Shown piece after piece: positions 32,566 through 33,676 of a DNA stretch of 33,676 bases. Under the pieces are notes generated by a model. It had not been told where the DNA came from and searched no databases. It was given only the letters and a program-made list of their open reading frames with translations. Position numbers and translations under genes: made by a program. Position 1 is the first letter of the stretch. Each line of letters begins with the position of its first letter. Source of the DNA: Candidatus Kapaibacterium sp. (GTDB taxonomy: Bacteria > Bacteroidota > Ignavibacteria > Kapaibacteriales > UBA4661); assembly GCA_025455065.1 (NCBI GenBank), contig JALONG010000049.1:1-33676 (forward strand), written 5' to 3'.

Positions 32566-33099
32566 ATGGAAACATCTCAACAAGAAATTTTGACTGATGA
32601 ATACCGTGTAATCCGCACCGGTGCTTCGGTTGCGGAGTATCTTGCGCTTGAAGAAGAGCATCAAACAAAATACGAATATCACAACGGAGATATAGTCGCA
32701 ATGCCCGGTGGAACAAGTGAACACTCAAGTTGTAATGCCGCTTTGACGGCATTGCTCTTTTTTCAGGCTCGAAAGCAAGGAAATAGGCTCTTCACCAGCG
32801 ATATGCGCGTCAATATACCGACCTACAATCGCTATGTGTATCCTGACCTGACAATAGTTCGTGGCGCACCTGAGTTTGCCGACGCAAAACGCACACAATT
32901 ACTGAATCCGACCGTGATTATTGAGGTGTTGTCAGGCAGTACGGAAGATTATGACCGCTCGGACAAATTCGAGTATTACCGCAGTATTCCGTCGTTGCAG
33001 GAAGTCGCGTTTTTCGCTCAAGACCGCGCCCACGCTGAACTTTTTCGCAAAAATGCAAACGGGCGTTGGGAAATAATTGAAGCGGAGGTTTACCCGTAA
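32566..33099 (+). CDS. Uma2-family (DUF820) putative endonuclease, copy 1
   Basis: A 177-residue Uma2-family protein of the PD-(D/E)XK nuclease fold. It has EYLALEEEHQTKYEYHNGDIVAMPGG, then a PTYNRYVYPDLTIV strand holding the Asp, and the NPTVIIEVLSGSTEDYDRSDKFEYYRSIPSLQE block with the Glu and Lys expected in the active site. The family is widespread, often in many copies, with unclear function. The ATG at 32566 is used. The next gene is a tandem paralogue. Confidence 0.88.
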   Translation: METSQQEILTDEYRVIRTGASVAEYLALEEEHQTKYEYHNGDIVAMPGGTSEHSSCNAALTALLFFQARKQGNRLFTSDMRVNIPTYNRYVYPDLTIVRGAPEFADAKRTQLLNPTVIIEVLSGSTEDYDRSDKFEYYRSIPSLQEVAFFAQDRAHAELFRKNANGRWEIIEAEVYP

Positions 33100-33163
33100 T
33101 AACTGTCCATCACATTTCTTTCAGCAAATCCTCGTCATTTATTCCAATTTGTACCACGTTCTT

Positions 33164-33676
33164 ATGGAAACGCACGAACAAGATGTTTTGACGCAAGAAT
33201 ACCGCGTAATCCGCACCGGTGCTACGGTGGAGGAGTATTTTGCATTTGAAGATAAGAGTGAATTTCGCCATGAATTTCATAATGGAGATATAGTTGCTAT
33301 GCCCGGAAATACTGGCTACCACGAAGAACTCAATGCCGAACTTATTGCTGCTTTGCTTGGGCAGCTACGCAAACGAGCGAAAGTGTATGGAAGTAATTTG
33401 AAAACAATGATTCCCACGTACAATCGGTATGTCTATCCTGATATTACGGTGGTTTCGGGCGAACCCGAATTTGCCGACGCGAAACGTACACAATTACTGA
33501 ATCCGACAGTCATTATTGAGATTCTTTCGGGCGGTACGGAAGATTATGACCGCTCGGATAAATTCGAGTATTACCGTAGTATTCCGTCGTTGCAGGAAGT
33601 CGCGTTTTTCGCTCAAGACCGCGCCCACGCTGAACTTTTTCGCAAAAATGCAAACGGGCGTTGGGAAATAATTGAA
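33164..33676 (+). CDS. Uma2-family (DUF820) putative endonuclease, copy 2 (3' end beyond window)
   Basis: Starts METHEQDVLTQEYRVIRTGA and stays open to the window end (171 codons). The N-terminal tail and the C-terminal third match copy 1 closely, while residues about 25-100 differ more (EFRHEFHNGDIVAMPGNTGYHEELNAELIAALLG). From about residue 145 the DNA of the two copies is almost identical. Active-site pattern PTYNRYVYPDITVV and NPTVIIEILSGGTEDYDRSDK is kept. It is 64 bases after copy 1. Confidence 0.88.
   Translation, partial: METHEQDVLTQEYRVIRTGATVEEYFAFEDKSEFRHEFHNGDIVAMPGNTGYHEELNAELIAALLGQLRKRAKVYGSNLKTMIPTYNRYVYPDITVVSGEPEFADAKRTQLLNPTVIIEILSGGTEDYDRSDKFEYYRSIPSLQEVAFFAQDRAHAELFRKNANGRWEIIE

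Noticed and set aside
1-33676. tRNA or rRNA genes
   Set aside because: No cloverleaf with acceptor and T-arm consensus or rRNA sequence was seen by eye; a tRNAscan run would settle it.

Overview
The window is a chromosomal segment of mid GC content from a bacterium of the Bacteroidota/Chlorobiota (FCB) group. Three things point there. Several intergenic regions carry the Bacteroidota-type promoter pattern (TTTG, about 19 nt, TAnnTTTG). A secreted alpha-amylase family protein ends in what looks like a type IX secretion sorting domain. Several lipoproteins (DUF1684, a CX4CH cytochrome-like protein) are of types common in that group. I cannot name the genus.

Layout, left to right. A partial recG on the minus strand (1-1523) diverges from secD-secF (2120-5158). 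A STAS anti-sigma antagonist, dcd, a DUF1684 lipoprotein, a second lipoprotein, a small basic protein and rpsU follow on the plus strand up to a strong terminator at 8801. A CDGSH iron-sulfur protein and a serine hydrolase lie on the minus strand. A MacAB/Lol-type export operon (adaptor, permease, ATPase) is followed by a LytS-type histidine kinase and a LytTR regulator (10629-16954). Next come an SDR, nadD, an orphan gene, and the phospholipid pair plsY-gpsA. A minus-strand two-gene module (20905-24236) encodes a P-loop ATPase and a TPR-like partner. The right end has the amylase, a structured intergenic region, a UDP-sugar dehydrogenase, a cytochrome-like lipoprotein, a SPOR protein, recO, hrcA and two tandem Uma2-family genes.

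The most unusual property is the density of inverted-repeat elements of several unrelated families. A hairpin with GCACAGACA arms occurs at four loci, two of them as a longer composite element. One copy lies in frame inside recG and another encodes part of a lipoprotein signal peptide. Both gene junctions of the exporter operon are occupied by a small gene bounded by inverted repeats. One is a 23S-IVP-like four-helix-bundle gene between mirror-image arrays of six 15-bp units. The other is a GIY-YIG endonuclease-like gene between perfect 31-bp inverted repeats. The ATPase/TPR pair is the best candidate here for an uncharacterised multi-gene system.

Start sites were chosen from promoter position, family start position and Shine-Dalgarno sequence. 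Family assignments are from recognised motifs, without database searches.
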